NCBI GenBank assembly: GCA_902827205.1
Contig: LR792634.1
Coordinates: forward strand, 930,001 to 994,000
Direction of reading: 5' to 3'
DNA length: 64,000 bases
Origin: Methanocaldococcus lauensis
GTDB lineage: Archaea > AGJL01 > Methanococci > Methanococcales > Methanocaldococcaceae
Every line of letters begins with the position of its first letter. Position 1 is the first letter of the stretch. This document shows, piece after piece, positions 37,370-46,982 of the stretch. The translations under genes and the position numbers were made by a program. The notes beneath the pieces are model-generated. The model had not been told where the DNA came from. It made no database searches and worked only from the letters and a program-made list of their open reading frames with translations.

Positions 37370-38217
37370 ACTCTACCCCTTTTCAATCTCTCTGGAATTG
37401 GACTTCTTGGAATGTTGTGATAAAGTTCTAAGGCGATATCCACAATATTAACGCATCTATCTCCAAATCTTTCAATGTCTTTTAAAAACATACCAAATTG
37501 AACATAAAAGTTTAAGTCCTCTTTTTTGTTTTGTAGAACTTTGTTTAATAATTCTTCAAGATTTTCATGTAGTTTTTCTTCAAGGTTATAAATTTTAGTT
37601 TCTTTCTTTTTATTTATAACAACATCAACTGCCTCAATTAGCATTTCTTTAAGAATGTTAAAAATTCTCTCAATGTCATTTTCAATATTTTCATCTAATC
37701 TAAGACCATGAATAATTTCTTCAGCAATGTTTGCTATATAATCTCCTAACCTTTCAAGATTTGATGCAATACTGGCAAATGCATTTATATAATTTCTCGG
37801 TAAGTATTTTAGTGCATTCATACTTAAAAGCATCCTAATTTCTTCCTCCATCTTGTTTAATTCATAATCTTTAAGTATAATATCCTCTGCCAATTTTTTA
37901 TCGTTATTTTTTAAAGCGTTATATGCTAAATTTAGGTTATCTAAGAGCGTATCTCTCATCTTTTCCAATGTAGTTTTTATCTCTTTCATTAGTAATATTA
38001 TGTATTCGTCAAATTCTAAGTTTAATTTATGCAATTTACTCATATCAACAACATAAGGATGTTTAACAATTTTTTCTTCAATTAATGGCTTTAAAAGTTT
38101 AGCAACATATCTTCTACTAATTCCAAGTTTTTCAGCTATTTCATCTTGTGTTTCTGGTTCATCTTCAATAATAACCCTTATGATTCCTGCTAATGTAGCC
38201 TCTTTACCTCTTAACAT
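37366..38217 (-). CDS. PhoU-domain regulator with N-terminal HTH
   Basis: About 283 residues. The N-terminal helix-turn-helix ([24 protein letters not shown]) is followed by two PhoU three-helix repeats with the metal-binding pattern ([16 protein letters not shown] near residue 160 and [18 protein letters not shown] near 260). PhoU proteins link phosphate transport to gene control; the HTH fusion is usual in methanogens. GTGATAAT favours ATG 38217 over 38235. It overlaps trmY, so the genes share a transcript. No Pst transporter is in the window. Confidence 0.88.
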   Translation of the reverse strand: MLRGKEATLAGIIRVIIEDEPETQDEIAEKLGISRRYVAKLLKPLIEEKIVKHPYVVDMSKLHKLNLEFDEYIILLMKEIKTTLEKMRDTLLDNLNLAYNALKNNDKKLAEDIILKDYELNKMEEEIRMLLSMNALKYLPRNYINAFASIASNLERLGDYIANIAEEIIHGLRLDENIENDIERIFNILKEMLIEAVDVVINKKKETKIYNLEEKLHENLEELLNKVLQNKKEDLNFYVQFGMFLKDIERFGDRCVNIVDIALELYHNIPRSPIPERLKRGRV

Positions 38218-38345
38218 ATTATCACATAATTTCATATTTTATGTAATTAAATACATTTGTTGTATATTAAAGTATTATACTAAAATATATAAAATTTGTC
38301 TAAAATAAAATCACAAAAAATAACAAAGAGTAAAATAAATAACCT

Positions 38346-39671
38346 TTATCCATCAAAATTAACCATAGACGAGGCAAAATAAGGATTAGCAACTGGGTGA
38401 TTGTGTAAATAACCAGCTAAAACCCTTCCATTAAAAATTCCATCTAAATTGTTTATTATTCCTCTACCTCTTAATATTTTATATGCAAATCTCTCCTCTT
38501 TTATATTAACCAATTTTGAGTAATGAAATTCATGCCCTTTAAATGTTAATCCTTTCCTTCCAACTAAGCAATTTTCTAAGAACTCTGCTTTAACATAACT
38601 TAATCCTTGAACTTTCTTATCCATTATAGACGAGCAGTTTAATAAACCAACCATAGGAGTATTGTCAATAGATTTAGTTAAATACATCAAACCCCCACAC
38701 TCTCCATATATATAACCGTCAAATTCTCTAATACTTTCAATCATCTCTTTATTGTTACTTAACTCCTCTTTAAAAATCTCTGGATATCCTCCTCCAATGT
38801 ATAAAATATCTGCATCTGGAACTTCACAATCATTTAATGGGCTAAAAAATTCTATTTTAGCTTTATTTTCTTTTAGGGCATCAAAAATGTCCCAATAATA
38901 AAAATTAAATACTTCATCATAAGCAACACCTATTTTTTTATAATTTTCATTAATCTCCCACAAAAAAACATCATCTATATCTTCATAATCTTCATCTGCA
39001 ATTTCAACAATCTTTTCCAAATCTAAATATTCTTCAACTAAATTTCCCCAAGTCTCTATTTTTTTATTAATTTCTTCTAAGTTTTCTGGTGTAGGAACTA
39101 AACCTAAATGCCTACCTTCCACTTTAAAATTTTCATTTCTTGGAATAAAGCCAACTATTTCCACATCTGGGAGATAATATTGCATTGCCTCTTTTAATTT
39201 CTTAATATGTTTCTCACTTCTAACTAAATTAAAAATAACTCCACTAATTTTTACATTATCAAAGTTTATGAAACCTTTTATTATTGCTATTGCACTTCTC
39301 GTTAGACTCTTTGCATTGACTATAAGGATTATAGGACTATCTAAAGCCTTAGCTATACTTGCAGTGCTTCCTATATCGTCTATAGGAGATAATCCCTCAT
39401 ATAATCCTCTAACACCTTCAATTATACTTATATCCTTATTTTTTGAATGTTTTTGAAAAAGATATTTTATTTGCTCATTATTCATAAAAAAAGAATCTAA
39501 ATTTCTTGATTTATTCCCAGTGGCTATATTATGATAAGTTGGGTCAATATAATCTGGGCCCACTTTATACCCTTGAACATTATACTTTTTAGACAACGCC
39601 TTCATAATTCCAGTAGATATAACTGTTTTCCCTACTTCACTTGATGTTCCAGCAATAACTACTCTCTTCAT
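38346..39671 (-). CDS. cfbB: Ni-sirohydrochlorin a,c-diamide synthase CfbB
   Basis: 441-residue amidotransferase of the CbiA/CfbB family. In methanogens it amidates Ni-sirohydrochlorin on the way to coenzyme F430. The ATP-binding start ([18 protein letters not shown]) and [15 protein letters not shown] precede a C-terminal class I glutaminase domain with the Cys-containing [11 protein letters not shown] near residue 327 and GHEFHYS near 376. GGAGATATTT precedes the ATG. CobB-type cobyrinate amidation is the alternative, but a single methanogen protein usually does the F430 step. A CfbE-like gene lies elsewhere in the window. Confidence 0.88.
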   Translation of the reverse strand: MKRVVIAGTSSEVGKTVISTGIMKALSKKYNVQGYKVGPDYIDPTYHNIATGNKSRNLDSFFMNNEQIKYLFQKHSKNKDISIIEGVRGLYEGLSPIDDIGSTASIAKALDSPIILIVNAKSLTRSAIAIIKGFINFDNVKISGVIFNLVRSEKHIKKLKEAMQYYLPDVEIVGFIPRNENFKVEGRHLGLVPTPENLEEINKKIETWGNLVEEYLDLEKIVEIADEDYEDIDDVFLWEINENYKKIGVAYDEVFNFYYWDIFDALKENKAKIEFFSPLNDCEVPDADILYIGGGYPEIFKEELSNNKEMIESIREFDGYIYGECGGLMYLTKSIDNTPMVGLLNCSSIMDKKVQGLSYVKAEFLENCLVGRKGLTFKGHEFHYSKLVNIKEERFAYKILRGRGIINNLDGIFNGRVLAGYLHNHPVANPYFASSMVNFDG

Positions 39672-39802
39672 AAATATCTCCTATTTTTTGGTTAATTTCT
39701 AATATTACTTATTAATTAAAGGCTTTGTTAAATAAATAGTTCCATAACTAACTCCTATATCTATCTAATGATAATAATTAATAAAATATAAATAAAATAT
39801 AT

Positions 39803-40324
39803 TTAGATTAGACCAAGATTTTTCATAGAGAGATAGAGTTTTTTCTTACAGTTGGAACAAAACTCCTCTTCTTTATAGTCAGTATCATATAGAGAATTTG
39901 AGAAGTGCATAACACACTTAGGATTAGGACAGTGAGATAAACCAAAAACATGTCCCATTTCGTGAGTAACTTCTTTTCTAACTCTTGAGAGAAAGAGTTC
40001 TTCATTATCTGAATATAACCTTGCGTAAGAGACTATACATCCTCTAAATGGATAAGCAATTCCAAAGACGAAGTTAAGCCCATTAGAGTAGAGGTCGTAG
40101 GGAGTTATTGCAACGACAAAGAGAGCATCAGAAGGTTTATTAATAAGGGCATTTTCAAGTTGTATATCTGCAAGTAGTTGATAATCCCTTGAACCTCTAA
40201 CATCTGGAGGGATTATTCCCTCAAAACGAGGTAATAGTTTGAACTTTTCTCTGATAACCTTTTCAGTTTCTTTCTTAACAGAGGGAATTGAATCTCCAAC
40301 AGAAAAGAGGGAACAAATAGCCAT
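39803..40324 (-). CDS. amzA: archaemetzincin, zinc metalloprotease
   Basis: About 173 residues with the archaemetzincin signature HEMGHVFGLSHC near residue 125, then CVMHFSNS (Met-turn) and CSNCKKKL, which together give the family's four conserved cysteines. It binds catalytic zinc through the HExxHxxGxxH histidines and a second structural zinc. Natural substrate unknown. ATG 40324 follows GGGATGATT; 40330 is the alternative. It is divergent from the aminotransferase gene. Confidence 0.93.
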   Translation of the reverse strand: MAICSLFSVGDSIPSVKKETEKVIREKFKLLPRFEGIIPPDVRGSRDYQLLADIQLENALINKPSDALFVVAITPYDLYSNGLNFVFGIAYPFRGCIVSYARLYSDNEELFLSRVRKEVTHEMGHVFGLSHCPNPKCVMHFSNSLYDTDYKEEEFCSNCKKKLYLSMKNLGLI

Positions 40325-40401
40325 AATCATCCCTTAGTCCTTATATATATGAAATTTTTAATACATTATTTTGTAATTAATGAACCTTATATATTATTAT
40401 A

Positions 40402-40414
40402 TGGACACTGTCCA
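40402..40414. promoter_or_regulatory. perfect 13-base palindrome, possible operator
   Basis: TGGACACTGTCCA sits between amzA and the divergent aminotransferase gene, just after an AT-rich TATA-like run (TTATATATTATT). Six-base arms around a single central C are the form of a dimeric repressor site. Position, about 38 bases before the aminotransferase ATG, would let it block initiation. No regulator is identified. Confidence 0.4.
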
Positions 40415-40451
40415 ATAAAATATAGATGATGATTTTTAAGGATGTGAAAGA

Positions 40452-41579
40452 ATGATAAGTGATAGATGCAAAAATATAAAACCATCTGCAATTAGGGAGA
40501 TATTTAATTTAGCAACCTCTGACAGTATAAACTTGGGAATTGGTGAGCCTGATTTCACAACTCCTAAGCATATTATTGAGGAAGCAAAAAAAGCATTGGA
40601 TGAAGGTAAAACTCATTACTCTCCAAATATCGGAATTACTGAATTAAGGGAGGAGATTAGCAATAAGTTAATGGAAGATTACAATATAAATGTTAATAAG
40701 GATAATATTATAATAACCTGTGGAGCATCAGAGGCTTTAATGCTGTCTATTATGAGTTTAGTTAATAAAGGAGATGAGGTTATTGTATTTAATCCATCTT
40801 TTGTATCTTATTTTTCATTGGTGGAATTTGCTGAGGGAAAAATTGTAAATATAAACTTAGATGAAAACTTTAATGTGGATTTAGAAGATATTAAAGAAAA
40901 AATAAGTAAGAAAACAAAATTAATAATATTCAATTCTCCAGCAAACCCCACTGGAAAAGTTTATGACAAAGAAACAGTAAAAGGTTTGGCAGAAATTGCT
41001 GAGGATTACAATTTAATTATTGTTTCTGATGAAGTTTATGATAAAATTATTTATGATAAAAAACATTATTCCCCAATGAAATATACAGATAGATGTATAT
41101 TAATTAATGGATTTTCCAAAACTTATGCAATGACTGGTTGGAGGATTGGTTATTTGGCAGTTTCAGATGAATTAAATAAGGAGTTGGATTTAATCAACAA
41201 TATGATAAAAATTCATCAATATAGTTTTGCATGTGCCTCTACTTTTGCTCAATATGGGGCTTTAGCCGCTTTGAGAGGAAGTCAGGAATGTATTAAAAAT
41301 ATGGTTAATGAATTTAGAAGGAGGAGAGATTTAATTTATAATGGATTAAAAGATATTTTTAGAGTTAATAAACCAGAAGGAGCATTTTATATTTTCCCTG
41401 ATGTGTCTGAATATGGAGATGGAGTAGAGGTTGCTAAAAAGTTAATTAAAAATAAAGTTCTATGCGTTCCAGGTGTAGCCTTTGGAGAAAATGGCTATAA
41501 CTATGTAAGATTTAGTTACGCTACAAAATATGAAGATATAGAAAAAGCTATTGAAATAATAAGAAAAATCTTTGAATAA
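40452..41579 (+). CDS. class I aminotransferase, probably aspartate-type
   Basis: 375-residue PLP enzyme. Landmarks: INLGIGEPDFTTPKHI near residues 31-46, GASEAL, FNSPANPTG near 163-171, SDEVYDKIIY, and the Schiff-base lysine in NGFSKTYAMTGWRIGY near 225. Length and sequence closely match what I remember of M. jannaschii MJ0001, annotated as aspartate aminotransferase. Substrate preference is not proven by sequence. GGATGTGAAAGA precedes the ATG. Confidence 0.88.
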   Translation: MISDRCKNIKPSAIREIFNLATSDSINLGIGEPDFTTPKHIIEEAKKALDEGKTHYSPNIGITELREEISNKLMEDYNINVNKDNIIITCGASEALMLSIMSLVNKGDEVIVFNPSFVSYFSLVEFAEGKIVNINLDENFNVDLEDIKEKISKKTKLIIFNSPANPTGKVYDKETVKGLAEIAEDYNLIIVSDEVYDKIIYDKKHYSPMKYTDRCILINGFSKTYAMTGWRIGYLAVSDELNKELDLINNMIKIHQYSFACASTFAQYGALAALRGSQECIKNMVNEFRRRRDLIYNGLKDIFRVNKPEGAFYIFPDVSEYGDGVEVAKKLIKNKVLCVPGVAFGENGYNYVRFSYATKYEDIEKAIEIIRKIFE

Positions 41580-41591
41580 ATTTTTTATTTT

Positions 41592-43061
41592 TTATTTTTG
41601 ATGCTTCTCTTTCCATTCTCTTAATATTCTATCCCAGTTCTTTCTTAAAAATTCTCCAACTTGTGATGAATCTCTTGTTCCAACTACACAAGTCCAGCCA
41701 GTTTTATCCTCAATATCACCTCTTGTTGATGCCGCTAATGCTGGAAGAATAATTATTCTATGATTAACTTTATCTGCTATTCCTGTCTCTTCAATTAATT
41801 TTTTAGCATTCTCTCCATTATACTGCCCTCCTGCAACTGAAACATCAACTGCCTTTCCTCCAGTATCCATAACTAACAACCAGCAAGTAACATTATCTTT
41901 TTCAAAGTCCCCAGTTACTGTATAGAATGTTAATGAGAAGTTTGTTGTTAATATGACTGGGCTATTCTCGTCTGGATTACCAATTGGATATAAGCCAGGT
42001 TCAACCGCTTGTGGTTTTCTTGGGTCTGTATAGATATTCTGTCTCAATGTTAGTATTGGCATCAACTCCCAAATATCTAATCCGTGTATAATTAAAGCGT
42101 CTGCATATCTATTTAGTAATGTTCCTGCAATTGTAGCCTCATACATTTTAGCAACAACTTCTTTATCGTCAAAAAATGTTGAGATTGGGCAGTCATTATT
42201 TAAAGCGTAATAATAGGCATTTATTGGTAAATTTAATATTGGAAATCCTAAGTATTTATCTTCTTTCTCAATAGCACTTCTTCTAATCATTACATTTAAA
42301 TCTAATGTTTCAGCGATATTTTCAGGATATGTGTATGGTTCTAAAACTAAATCCTCAATGCCATTAGCTAAACACTTTGCCGCCATATTTTTTAACTCTT
42401 TAACATTGTTTGATGATAGAACTAAAACAACATCTTTTTCTTTTTTAAGTTCTTTAATAACTTTAATCATATCATTTAAATTATCTTTTGTTGCGGCATA
42501 AACCATAACTTTTGATTTAACAATTTTTAAGGCCTCTTTTATAATCTCAGGATTTAGAGAAGCAATACATATAGGCATATCTGTTTCTTTTTTTACAATT
42601 TCAATGGCTTTTTTAAATTTCTCTATATCTCCTGATGCATTTCTAATTACAATAAAATCTAATTTTAGTTTTTCTCCAGTTCTTTCAAATGTAAAGTTCT
42701 CTATTTCTTTGGCTCTACTTTTAATTTCTTCCTCGCTTAACTCATCGCTAATATCTACACCAATTGGTGTGGGATTAAAAAATGACAATTGGTATCTATA
42801 CATTACTTCGTCTCCACCCATAACAGCTTTTCTTTTATCATTACCAAACCAAACTTCTTTTACTGGTGGAGATAGAAGTTCTATTAATTTCTTTCTATTT
42901 TCTTCAAATTTTGGAGTATTGAGAATTGGACACTGATCTACTGTTGCTTCTTTTTCTAATAATTTAGCGGCAAATGCCATACACGATGGCTGACCACATT
43001 TTTTACAGTTTGTTTTTGGTAGTAGTTTATAAATATCCATTACACTAATCTTTTTTGGCAT
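41592..43061 (-). CDS. cdhE: acetyl-CoA decarbonylase/synthase gamma subunit
   Basis: 489-residue corrinoid/iron-sulfur subunit that carries methyl groups between tetrahydromethanopterin and the A-cluster of the ACDS complex. The N-terminal 4Fe-4S motif CKKCGQPSCMAFAAKLL (with a later QCP) is at residues 19-45; the middle is a TIM barrel, and the C-terminal part (GGKAVDVSVAGGQYNGENAKKLIEE) binds the corrinoid. AGGTGATTAA precedes the ATG. It follows cdhD by about 20 bases. Confidence 0.95.
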   Translation of the reverse strand: MPKKISVMDIYKLLPKTNCKKCGQPSCMAFAAKLLEKEATVDQCPILNTPKFEENRKKLIELLSPPVKEVWFGNDKRKAVMGGDEVMYRYQLSFFNPTPIGVDISDELSEEEIKSRAKEIENFTFERTGEKLKLDFIVIRNASGDIEKFKKAIEIVKKETDMPICIASLNPEIIKEALKIVKSKVMVYAATKDNLNDMIKVIKELKKEKDVVLVLSSNNVKELKNMAAKCLANGIEDLVLEPYTYPENIAETLDLNVMIRRSAIEKEDKYLGFPILNLPINAYYYALNNDCPISTFFDDKEVVAKMYEATIAGTLLNRYADALIIHGLDIWELMPILTLRQNIYTDPRKPQAVEPGLYPIGNPDENSPVILTTNFSLTFYTVTGDFEKDNVTCWLLVMDTGGKAVDVSVAGGQYNGENAKKLIEETGIADKVNHRIIILPALAASTRGDIEDKTGWTCVVGTRDSSQVGEFLRKNWDRILREWKEKHQK

Positions 43062-43080
43062 TTAATCACCTCAAAGTTAT

Positions 43081-44271
43081 TTACGCCTTAGCTACAATCC
43101 ACTCGTAATTGTTAGTATTTAATTTAACTTCTCCAGGCTTGGTAGTTAGTGCTTTACCAATTTCTTTTAAAGTTTTTACAGATATTGGATTAAGCATCAT
43201 GAATAAATCTACTCCACACATCATCATTGTAATTCCAGTTGTAATTTCCCACAATGGTAATCTATACTCCCTTGGTCCCCATTCTGGATTATTCATCCAC
43301 GCCTCTCTTGCACCAATAGCGTTGGTAGTTCCAGAAGACATAGGCATATTAACTAACTCGTCCCCCTTCAAACCATTTAATCTCAATCTAACCATTGCAT
43401 TAATAGAAAATTCAATACCATAACCTAATGCACATGTTGTAGGATCCATAACAATTCTATTAGGATCTAAACCTGCCTCAATTAACTTTCTGTTTAAATC
43501 TCTAGCCATATTTGGATCCATAATAGACCATGCTAATACATTGTGATCATATTTCATAGCGGCATCTACTATTTTTTTATAATCTAACTCTAAGTTTGCA
43601 GATGCTAATAAGCATCTATCCCCCTCAGTCACTTCAGCACACGCCTCTAAAACTAACGGATCTTTTTGAGGATTACCACTACCTCCAATAACAAATGGAA
43701 CATCTACTGCCTGTAATAAATCTTCCATCAATTTTGCCGCTTCTTTTGGACTTTTATCTTTAATTTTTGGATCAGTTGATATGTGGTGGATAGTTATCAT
43801 ATCTGCCCCAAACTCTTTAACACACTTTTTAGCCCATTCGCAGGGATCTTCCATAACATCCTGGAAAAACTGTCTAATCGGTTTAGGTAATCCAGGCATT
43901 GGCATATCAAATATATCGAAAGTAACTACTGGAGGATTAGGTTGGGGTTCTTCAAATCTATATAAAGCTTTTTGTCCTCCAATCTTTACAACCTTACCTC
44001 TACCACCTTCAGATTTTGGCTTTCCAAATTGAACTTCTCTTATATATCCAGGATATTTTTCAATTGGAGGCTCCCAGTCTAATTCAGGAACATCTTTAAT
44101 CTCAATTATTCCTTCCTCAACTAATTTTTCTTTTATTGATGGTGTTTGAGGAATAACTACTGGAGGAGCTGAAGGAATGTTTATTATTAATTCATCTGCT
44201 GTAATTTGAATATTTTCAATCTCTATTTTACCAACTTTTTCAATAATTTTTATTAATGAATTCAAATCCAT
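43081..44271 (-). CDS. cdhD: acetyl-CoA decarbonylase/synthase delta subunit
   Basis: About 396 residues, the small corrinoid-protein partner of CdhE. Its TIM barrel is seen in VVTFDIFDMPMPGLPKP, ADMITIHHISTDPK, VPFVIGGSGNPQKDP and RIVMDPTTCALGYG. Start ATG 44271 is set by GGGTGATTTT just upstream; the frame is open to 44301. cdhD and cdhE form an operon behind a clear TATA box. The other ACDS subunits (alpha, beta, epsilon) are not in this window. Confidence 0.95.
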   Translation of the reverse strand: MDLNSLIKIIEKVGKIEIENIQITADELIINIPSAPPVVIPQTPSIKEKLVEEGIIEIKDVPELDWEPPIEKYPGYIREVQFGKPKSEGGRGKVVKIGGQKALYRFEEPQPNPPVVTFDIFDMPMPGLPKPIRQFFQDVMEDPCEWAKKCVKEFGADMITIHHISTDPKIKDKSPKEAAKLMEDLLQAVDVPFVIGGSGNPQKDPLVLEACAEVTEGDRCLLASANLELDYKKIVDAAMKYDHNVLAWSIMDPNMARDLNRKLIEAGLDPNRIVMDPTTCALGYGIEFSINAMVRLRLNGLKGDELVNMPMSSGTTNAIGAREAWMNNPEWGPREYRLPLWEITTGITMMMCGVDLFMMLNPISVKTLKEIGKALTTKPGEVKLNTNNYEWIVAKA

Positions 44272-44326
44272 AAAATCACCCAATTTGTCATTATAAATCA
44301 TTACAAATTAAAGTTAGTGAAATTCA

Positions 44327-44334
44327 TATATAAA
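44327..44334 (-). promoter_or_regulatory. TATA box for cdhD-cdhE
   Basis: Minus-strand TTTATATA, about 56 bases before the cdhD ATG, preceded by a purine-rich TFB-like element. It fits the archaeal consensus well. Confidence 0.6.
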
Positions 44335-44521
44335 CATTATTATTTTAATTTTATCTCCTTTTTTAAAGGAAATTTTTCAAAAAATAAAGAATATTTTAAT
44401 TTATCTTATACTTATTCAAATTTAAATATCAATTTTATTGATTGGGGATATTAATATGTATGTAATAACTTTTAAATATTAAAAATAATATTATACCTTT
44501 TGCTCAAATAATTATTAATGT

Positions 44522-44610
44522 GGCGCGGGGTACCGGGCTTGGTAGCCCGGGGCGGACTTCAGATCCGTCGAGGGCGGATGCCCTCGGGGTTCGATTCCCC
44601 CCCCGCGCCG
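44522..44610 (+). tRNA. tRNA-Sec (anticodon TCA)
   Basis: The 9-bp acceptor stem GGCGCGGGG (44522-44530) pairs with CCCCGCGCC (44601-44609), with discriminator G at 44610. The D stem is a long 6-7 bp helix (CCGGGC with GCCCGG), the anticodon loop is CTTCAGA, the extra arm is a 7-bp hairpin (CGAGGGC with GCCCTCG), and the T arm is GGGG/CCCC. Long acceptor, long D stem and large variable arm are specific to archaeal selenocysteine tRNA. The CCA end is not encoded. Confidence 0.97.
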
Positions 44611-44628
44611 TTATTATTTTGTGAGATT

Positions 44629-45543
44629 ATGGAGAAGATATATTCAAAATTTGGAAATATTAAAGATTTAAAGGAAATAATTTCTGGATTAACTAATTTT
44701 ACAGGAATTATTAGAATAGACAATGCTTTTTTATATTACATTAATTCAAAGCTAATTTCATCCAAGTTAGATGGTAAAGAGGAAGATTTAGAGGAAATTT
44801 TTCAGATAATTCCAGATACTTTTTTAATAGAAATTTATGAAGGTTCAGAGGAGGAAGTAAAATATGCTTTAAGAAACTTTAAACCAGAAGAATCTATTGT
44901 TGAAATTTCAAAGCTAAGTTTGGTTTTTGGAGATAATGTAATTCTAAATTCATATAATGACATATATAAATTTCTAATGAGTGGATGTAATAAAGTTACC
45001 TTCATACCAAAGAGATTTAAAGATGAGAAGGCAGTGGTTATTTACAAAAACTCAAAAGAAATTTTTGCTATATATTTTGGAAAAAAAACATTGTTTGGAA
45101 AAAAAGCAATTAGTAAGTTAAAAACTACATTTGCTGTTAGTGAGATTATTGCAAAGATTGAAATCCTATCTAACAAAGATTTGAATATATTTAAAAATAA
45201 ATATGCCGAAGGTTTTATATTTGGAGGAGAGTCATTTACAGATATTATTAAAAAGATAATGTCTTCAAAAGAGCCAATAATCTTAAAAAACGCTTCATTA
45301 TTAGATGCTCTATCTTATGGAACATCTTTAATTAAAATTGAAGGTAGTAAAGAAGGATACATTATATCTAAGAATGGAAAGCCTATTTACGCTTTTTTAG
45401 AGAATTATAATGGTGAAAGGAGTTATAGACTAATAAAGAGTATGTGTATGGTTGAAGATGTTAAATTTCACATATATAGCTTATCAAAGGAGGAGTATGA
45501 TTTATTTAAAGGCTTTAAAGAAAATAAAGTTCCAGTCCAATAA
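44629..45543 (+). CDS. protein of unknown function beside tRNA-Sec
   Basis: 304 residues, soluble, rich in Lys, Ile and Glu, with no catalytic motif I recognise. It may belong to one of the methanogen-restricted DUF families (DUF2226 is possible, not certain). The start ATG is only 18 bases after the tRNA-Sec 3' end, with GTGAGATT between, so it may be transcribed together with the tRNA. The frame is open upstream through the tRNA, but this is an artefact of GC-rich sequence. Confidence 0.65.
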   Translation: MEKIYSKFGNIKDLKEIISGLTNFTGIIRIDNAFLYYINSKLISSKLDGKEEDLEEIFQIIPDTFLIEIYEGSEEEVKYALRNFKPEESIVEISKLSLVFGDNVILNSYNDIYKFLMSGCNKVTFIPKRFKDEKAVVIYKNSKEIFAIYFGKKTLFGKKAISKLKTTFAVSEIIAKIEILSNKDLNIFKNKYAEGFIFGGESFTDIIKKIMSSKEPIILKNASLLDALSYGTSLIKIEGSKEGYIISKNGKPIYAFLENYNGERSYRLIKSMCMVEDVKFHIYSLSKEEYDLFKGFKENKVPVQ

Positions 45544-45567
45544 TTTAATAAATTATTAAATTATAAA

Positions 45568-46035
45568 TTATTCTTTGTTTAACATTTTTATAGCTAATTG
45601 ATATGCCTTTTTTAGATCTCCAGTTTCTAATATACATTTCTCAGCAACAGCTTTGGGGATTCCTTTTTTAACAAAAACTTCAACAGCCTCTTTAAAAAAT
45701 GGACTATTTTTTATAATCTCTTCAGCAAGTTCTTTTTTTAATTCCATATATTCCTCAGGGGTTATATTGTTTTTAGCAAGTTCATAATCTCTATAAGGGC
45801 AAGGTTTAGTTATCTTACAACACCATACTAAACTACCAAAACATGTATTTTTCCCTAAGCCAAGTTTTGTCCTTTTTCCAAACTCTTCTTTTATTCTTAC
45901 AAATTCTTCTGGTGATAACTTTAAAATTTTTAAAGCCGTGTGGATAGGGCAGTATTTTATTGGAGGACAACAAAAGGCTAATCCTCTCAAATCTCCACCT
46001 CTACATATATGAGAAGGAGCATTATCCCAGCCCAT
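45568..46035 (-). CDS. methanogenesis marker protein 9
   Basis: 155 residues. The N-terminal cysteine-rich part (APSHICRGGDLRGLAFCCPP, then YCPIH, CFGSLVWCC and CPYRD) is the signature of the methanogenesis marker 9 domain and probably binds an Fe-S cluster. The C-terminal half is helical, with a UBA-like KGIPKAVAEKCILETGDL. Function unknown. AGGTGAAATC precedes the ATG; arfB ends five bases upstream, so the two are in one transcript. Confidence 0.83.
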   Translation of the reverse strand: MGWDNAPSHICRGGDLRGLAFCCPPIKYCPIHTALKILKLSPEEFVRIKEEFGKRTKLGLGKNTCFGSLVWCCKITKPCPYRDYELAKNNITPEEYMELKKELAEEIIKNSPFFKEAVEVFVKKGIPKAVAEKCILETGDLKKAYQLAIKMLNKE

Positions 46036-46039
46036 GATT

Positions 46040-46717
46040 TCACCTAATTAGTTCTTTTATTTTTTCTATAACCTTATTTATACTATCTTCCAAAATCTTT
46101 TTACCAAGTTTTTCATCTAACTTAACTCTAAACCTTTCAACGATTTTTGCCTCTTCATCTATAATTTTATTATTTTTTCTTGCCTCTGTTAATCCAACCA
46201 TTCCAACCTCTGGATATTTTTTAAAATTATTATGCTCCTTTAAAAGTTCATCATTGACTTTTGCTATTCCTATTGTATAACCAACAGAAACCTCCTCCGT
46301 AGAGGCATGTGTAAAAGTTATATTTATCATCTCTACTTTTGCATCAAACTCATATTCTAAATCCTTTAAAAATCTTTCAATTAATACATTTCCTCCATGA
46401 CAATTAACTATTAAAAACTTCTCTACACCAATTTTTTTACCTTCATTTATTAAAAATCTCAAATAATGATAAACATCTTCTGGCTTATTATGGATGCCAT
46501 GCTTTACATAATCATACTCTGTAGAAGGAATAACTACTCCTAAAAACTTAGCTCCAGTTAAAATAGATGCCATTAAGGCAATGTAAGAGGCTATCTTTAT
46601 ATCAGTATCTATTGGCAAAACAGCTCCATGATTTTCTAAAAAAGAGCCTAATGCTATAATCCCTATTTTATGGACTTTTTCATTCAATATATTACCAGAT
46701 GATAATCTAAGTTGCAT
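46040..46717 (-). CDS. arfB: FAPy deformylase ArfB (creatininase family)
   Basis: 225 residues. Archaeal ArfB removes the formyl group from 2-amino-5-formylamino-6-ribosylaminopyrimidinone phosphate, an early step of F420 and riboflavin synthesis. Metal-binding creatininase motifs: [12 protein letters not shown] near residues 28-39, [11 protein letters not shown] near 109-119, and a late [11 protein letters not shown]. Length matches the M. jannaschii enzyme (MJ0116). It lies in the group marker9-arfB, near nop10 and aIF2 alpha. Confidence 0.9.
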   Translation of the reverse strand: MQLRLSSGNILNEKVHKIGIIALGSFLENHGAVLPIDTDIKIASYIALMASILTGAKFLGVVIPSTEYDYVKHGIHNKPEDVYHYLRFLINEGKKIGVEKFLIVNCHGGNVLIERFLKDLEYEFDAKVEMINITFTHASTEEVSVGYTIGIAKVNDELLKEHNNFKKYPEVGMVGLTEARKNNKIIDEEAKIVERFRVKLDEKLGKKILEDSINKVIEKIKELIR

Positions 46718-46782
46718 ACTCTCACTAACAATTTAATGATTACAAAAATAGGAACATATAAAAATAAATTAAAAAATTAGGA

Positions 46783-46965
46783 TTAATTATCCTTAGTTTC
46801 CTTATTCTTATTCTTTAAGGCTCTTTTTAGCATTCTTCTATATTTTCCCCACCTATCTTCTAAGGAAAATCTTGGTGGCTTTGGAACTACGGTTTTTTCT
46901 CCACATTTTGGGCAAACATCTTTTAAAGTGTATGTTCCACACTTTAGACATTTTTTCATTTTCAT
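46783..46965 (-). CDS. nop10: H/ACA ribonucleoprotein subunit Nop10
   Basis: 60-residue zinc-ribbon protein of the pseudouridylating H/ACA RNP. The two cysteine pairs CLKCGTYTLKDVCPKCG are followed by the linker KTVVPKPPRFSLEDRWGKYRR, the hallmark of Nop10. AGGTGTAGAG precedes the ATG. It follows aIF2 alpha by 17 bases, a common archaeal arrangement. Confidence 0.95.
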   Translation of the reverse strand: MKMKKCLKCGTYTLKDVCPKCGEKTVVPKPPRFSLEDRWGKYRRMLKRALKNKNKETKDN

Positions 46966-46982
46966 CTCTACACCTATTTTAA

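Noticed and set aside
39823-40005. Second open frame inside amzA
   Set aside because: It lies wholly within the well-supported archaemetzincin gene on the same strand in another frame.
44518-44628. Open frame running through the tRNA-Sec gene into the downstream protein gene
   Set aside because: The bases fold as a complete tRNA-Sec, and the real protein start, ATG 44629, has its own ribosome binding site.
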